Source: Conoideocrella luteorostrata (Eukaryota; Ascomycota; Sordariomycetes; Hypocreales; Clavicipitaceae). Taken from it: a DNA stretch of 64,000 nt. Location of the stretch: positions 62,001 through 126,000 of the forward strand of contig JASWJB010000055.1 of NCBI GenBank assembly GCA_032433595.1. Reading direction: 5' to 3'. How positions within the stretch are numbered: the first letter of the stretch is position 1; every line of letters begins with the position of its first letter. The position numbers and the translations under genes were made by a program. Shown here in pieces: positions 60,623 to 64,000 of this stretch. The notes under the pieces are model-generated. The model did no database searches and was not told where the DNA came from. It worked only from the letters and a program-made list of their open reading frames with translations.

Positions 60623-62560
60623 TCATGACATGCTATAAGGCACAATTGCCTTATCGATGATAGGATCTCGTCGCGACATCTTCTCCTTCTCTGAGCCCCA
60701 TTTTGACGCGAAATCGTCATCTGCTTTCAATGCCTTGTCAAAGGCTTGACGACATTCCGTCGGGAGCAGATCCTTGATCTCATCCGACACAGCTCCCAAG
60801 CCATTAAATGACGCTACAAAGTCTGCTGGGGTCTCCTTGCCACAAGGCACAGAGGCTTCGTTGCTGGGAGCGCTTTCACAGTACGTGTCCATGACGAGGA
60901 AGTTCCTTGCCATTCTCAACGACAGCGGGGGAAATTTGACACTTCCTTTGGACGCCTCGTTATCGTAGTCGTCGCGGGTGACCTGCTCGATGCGCACGCG
61001 CGTGGGTTGCATCATGGCCGGATATTGCATAATATTGGTGTGTATATCATAGACGCCGGCATTGTTGAATCTACGAATAGCGTTGATGCCGGCGTTGAAT
61101 ATACTACAAATTTTCATGTCAGCATTGGTCGATAACCTTTAAAAAAAATAAAGCAAACAACCACCGTACCTGGCCTCACGAGCGTGCTCTAGCATCCAGT
61201 TGGTATCATTGACATTGACTTTGCGCTTTTTGTATTCCGGCTTGCCACTCGGAACCGGCACTGATGGGACATTGGTGTGATATACGGCACTGGCACCATG
61301 CCAAGCGACGTATTGGTTCTTGTTATACGGCTGTCCTGGTATGAAGTGATCGTCAGGGTCGGCCAGCACACCTTCAACGACGCCTTCTGCACGAAGTTGA
61401 GTAACATTGAAATCATCAGTGATGCGTTTGCCACCAACAACGATTCTCGCGCCGAACTCCCGGAAGACGGACCGGGCTGTGACGACACCTATTGATCGGC
61501 CCTTGTATGAATGCGGGATAATATCCCGCTCAATCATGTCCCGCTTCTCCTCGTCATCGACAATAATCTTGTGCAGCTTTCGGTGCTTTGTGAAGAACAG
61601 ATAACTGTCTCTAAAACCAACACAACGTGCAGGTTCCGTCGACAACATGTACAGCCGACTTTCTCGTCCCAGTACCGTAAATGTACGACAACGGTATTCG
61701 CGGCCGCCCTCAAGATTTCCGTTCTTGTCGACTTTTGTTAGACCCTCAGGATCCTCTGGGAGCACACACTCATCGTTCACTATCTCGGCTACCGTGCCTT
61801 CTGCGTCGATAACTTGTTCAGCCTTGGGTGCGGCCGGCCCTCCCTTGCGACCGCCGCGGCCTCTCCATCCTCCTCGCCCGCGACGTCGGGGAGTGTCTTC
61901 CGTAACGGTAATCATGGGATCCCAATCCGGGGGTTTGTTCTTTGGAGGGCGACCCAGTCGCTTTCTGCGGATCACTGGCTGCGGTGGTGGGCTAGGCTCC
62001 TTAGCTGACCCTTCGTCCTTGGCGGCTTCTTCTCCGTCATTGTCTTCCTCGTCGACCTTGGTCTCTTCCTGGTCTTGCTCCTCGTCGTCGTCTTGCGCCG
62101 GGTGCTCTTCGTGTTCGGAGCCTTCGTCTGCGGCGCCGGCGTCGGGCATAGGCTCATCTTCGACATCGGCAAATCCCTTGGGCGTGCTCTCTGCAGTATT
62201 CAAACCACGCGTTAGTCTCAAACGAATCCTTGTTCTTGGTGCCATGTTGTGGCGCAAACGTCGCGAGACTGGCAGTACAAGTAACGATGGGAGGAAACAG
62301 GAACAACAGGCAGCGGTGAATTGACCGATGAAGAATTGAATGCAAAAAAGAGCAAAGAAAAAAGTAACTGAACAGAAACAGTGCAACTCTAGTGCATCTT
62401 TGCTGCGCGCTCAGAGGTGGCGACGTGGTTGGGGAAGGTTATGGGCATGCGAGACGCTCAGTCAAGGCAGAGAGTCAAAGTGAAAGAAAAGGAAAGAGAG
62501 ATCCCTACCAAGCGCCGCAGATGCCTTCCTAGCAGCAGCACGGCTCGACCTTCGCCCCAT
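60623..62560 (-). CDS. RSC7: RSC chromatin remodelling complex subunit Rsc7 (Npl6)
   Basis: Subunit of the RSC nucleosome remodeller; in yeast Rsc7/Npl6 helps assemble the complex in the nucleus. Proposed minus-strand exons are 62560-62509, 62190-61170 and 61103-60623 (517 aa). The N-terminus MGRRSSRAAARKASAAL is followed by a long acidic region (about 26-82) and an AT-hook-like RKRLGRPPKNKP at 93-104, then an Arg-Gly patch. The CRC-subunit core lies at about 174-290: REYRCRTFTV, GFRDSYLFF, IIPHSYKGRSIGVVTARSVF. The second junction restores EASIFNAGINAIRRFNNAGVYD, and the last exon carries IMQYPAMMQPTRVRIEQV and FPPLSLRMARNFLVMDT. Exon 1 depends on a 318-bp intron with a GTAGGG donor and a good GACTAACGC branch site. 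The alternative is a start at 62245 giving MAPRTRIRLRL. I prefer the longer form. Confidence 0.9.
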
Positions 62561-63280
62561 GGTCCGATAAGAGCCCGAACAGAAATGTAGCTTCACAGAG
62601 TCAATCTATTCGTGGTGGAAATGCTGCTGCACGCACTGGAGTTGTGCTGGAGAAGATGAAACAACCTCAAAGCGATGATGAAAGCTGAATGAGGACACAA
62701 ACCACGGATAGACAGGTTGGCCTTCCTGCCCTTGATCCGACAAGTCAGTCGCACGACGCACGCACGGCACGGTTGGGACGCGCGCCTTGTTGCATTCGCC
62801 GCCTCTGATTGGCTCCTGATTGCAGACTCGTACCTTATGCATACTCTGCACGGCCTCTGTGCCTTTTTCATAAATACGGAGAGGCACTTGAGCCACTTGC
62901 AGGCTACGTGAGAGCAATGAAAGTAATGAAAATAATGAAGGTAATGACTACCGCCCATCTAAATTTCAATTGAAAACGCTTTGTATTCTTTGCGAGTTAA
63001 TATCAGGAACCATCTCATATTGCCATCATAACCATAACTGGGGTAGGAAATCGTGCTGGGATTTCACGCCTACATGTACATAGTCACCTGATTGATCTGT
63101 TGGTCGCGCTGTCTCCCCTCTCGCCTTCCATTGGGCTCGGCCACCTGATTGAGGTTGGGCATTGATAGCCATCGCTCAAAGTTTCATATGAAGAGGCTTT
63201 TTCGTACTCTGCACTGATAGCGAATAGACAAGACATAACTTGCTCCCTCAGACTGCCGGTGATTTCATGACGACGACACC
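62561..63280. promoter_or_regulatory. Divergent promoter: RSC7 (-) / beta-trefoil gene (+)
   Basis: 720 bp between the two start codons. It contains AATGAAAGTAATGAAAATAATGAAGGTAATGA (about 62916-62947), a degenerate 9-10 bp AT-rich iteration. A frame at 62593-62958 (minus) is Cys/Arg/His-rich and read as chance. No TATA box is obvious. Confidence 0.35.
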
Positions 63281-63706
63281 ATGGCCATTCTCCAGCTCGA
63301 TCAAAGCAGCGCTGTCCCGTATCCCGGCAAAGTGTTTGTCATTCGTGACCGAATTCATAGCCGAGCGATTACCCTGATTGACGGAACATTGAAATTGATG
63401 GATGACAGTAATGCTACGGGCAACTGTAATTGGGCATGCATCGAGACGGATATATATTTTGGGTTTTGCAATAAGGCATCCAAATGCTATATCGGTCACA
63501 ATGGCCGGGGCAAAGTCATCTGTGCAGCTGCCAAACACGATAGCCATGAAAGCATTATCGCAAGACCGCATCCGGATGGCGGTTACGAACTTTTGATGTC
63601 GCACTGGGGCAACAAGTTACTCGTGGGTATTGCCGAGGACGGCGAGAGTCTTATTGCGACGGACCAAGAAGGGGTTACATGGGATTTCACCGTCGTCTCG
63701 ACTTGA
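63281..63706 (+). CDS. Small beta-trefoil (fascin-like) protein
   Basis: A single exon of 141 aa. It alternates short beta-like strands and glycine turns in the way of fungal fascin-like beta-trefoil proteins: GKVFVIRDRIHSRAITLIDG (16-35), NWACIETDIYFGFCNKASKC (50-69), YIGHNGRGKVICAAAKH (70-86), then ARPHPDGGYELLMSHWGNKL (94-113), and WDFTVV at the end. The middle phrase GF.NKAS..YIGH.GRG is the usual repeat-2 signature. There is no signal peptide or membrane helix, so it is probably cytosolic. Length is right for one trefoil domain. Similar short proteins are scattered through filamentous fungi, to my knowledge without a proven role; carbohydrate or actin binding has been proposed for relatives but is not supported by any residue I can point to. 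The start is the first in-frame Met, in CACCATGG context. Confidence 0.68.
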   Translation: MAILQLDQSSAVPYPGKVFVIRDRIHSRAITLIDGTLKLMDDSNATGNCNWACIETDIYFGFCNKASKCYIGHNGRGKVICAAAKHDSHESIIARPHPDGGYELLMSHWGNKLLVGIAEDGESLIATDQEGVTWDFTVVST

Positions 63707-64000
63707 GTTCATGACGTATGATACGCAGATCACTCCGGTGATCAAACACAACATTGCCTTGCCAGAAATATCGCTTTCTCTGTGGGCACGAGACAAAACC
63801 GCTCTGTTTGTTCTGTCTATTCTGCGAGGAAGCTATGTGTATAAGCTTCAGGTCTCCCTTAATAAGCTTAGTATTTATTGCATTTATGAGCCCTTTAAGC
63901 TTTTCGTGAAGTTTACTGTCCAAGCTAAGCTAATAGTTCAGAATTTCCGCTTCTTTGACCAAGGGCCCTTAGCTGCTCTGTTGGGGTAGTCAGCTTAGCA
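63707..64000. other. AT-rich right edge, possible repeat boundary
   Basis: After the trefoil stop the composition becomes AT-rich, with iterated AAGCTTA/TAAGCTTAG/AAGCTAAGCTAA words (about 63842-63935) and a final AGCTTAGCA. No gene is seen. This word bias is what RIP-mutated transposons of Sordariomycetes often show, but only about 150 bases are in view. Confidence 0.35.

Overview
The window is nuclear DNA of a filamentous ascomycete, most probably a Sordariomycete of the order Hypocreales. The genes have short GT-AG introns (mostly 55-110 bp) with CTAAC-type branch sites. The recognisable proteins are fungal: a COT1/NDR kinase, Tim54, two RSC7/Swp82-family subunits, Dpb4, a Pcl/Clg1-type cyclin and Prp11/SF3A2. 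I see no prokaryotic features, no tRNA or rRNA gene, no CRISPR array and no intact transposase or reverse transcriptase.

Layout: 1-7.0 kb, gene-poor. 7.2-13.0 kb, a long pyrimidine-rich leader and an SWI/SNF-type Swp82-like gene (+). 13.0-14.2 kb, DPB4 (-). 16.2-17.0 kb, a single-pass membrane protein (-). 17-29 kb, a long gene-poor stretch. 29.2-29.9 kb, a SAM methyltransferase (+). 31.3-33.0 kb, a class III aminotransferase (-), divergent from SF3A2/Prp11 (33.5-34.2 kb, +). 35.0-37.2 kb, COT1 kinase (-). 38.7-39.9 kb, a decayed ankyrin-type gene. 40.7-42.1 kb, TIM54 (+), convergent with a NIP30-domain protein (42.4-43.4 kb, -). 45.4-46.4 kb, a cyclin (-). 46.4-55.5 kb, gene-poor. 55.5-56.3 kb, a secreted Kex2-type repeat precursor (-). 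59.5-60.2 kb, an uncharacterised protein (+). 60.6-62.6 kb, RSC7/NPL6 (-). 63.3-63.7 kb, a small beta-trefoil (fascin-like) protein (+). The last ~150 bp look like the edge of an AT-rich, possibly RIP-mutated repeat.

Most of the recognised genes are housekeeping genes of chromatin and replication (Swp82-like, Rsc7, Dpb4), splicing (SF3A2), polarity and growth (COT1, cyclin) and mitochondrial import (Tim54). They do not form one pathway or a biosynthetic cluster. Two genes are less ordinary. The first encodes a signal-peptide protein made of twelve acidic units of 11-16 residues separated by eleven Lys-Arg sites. It has the architecture of a Kex2-processed repeat protein or RiPP precursor, but its core is unlike those I know. 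The second is the pair of RSC7/Swp82 paralogues lying about 50 kb apart. The gene-poor DNA carries about forty exact copies of the 9-mer TACGGAGTA (or its complement TACTCCGTA), including a perfect 16-bp palindrome. I found none inside a called exon. Exon limits were worked out by reading splice signals and frame, not by alignment.
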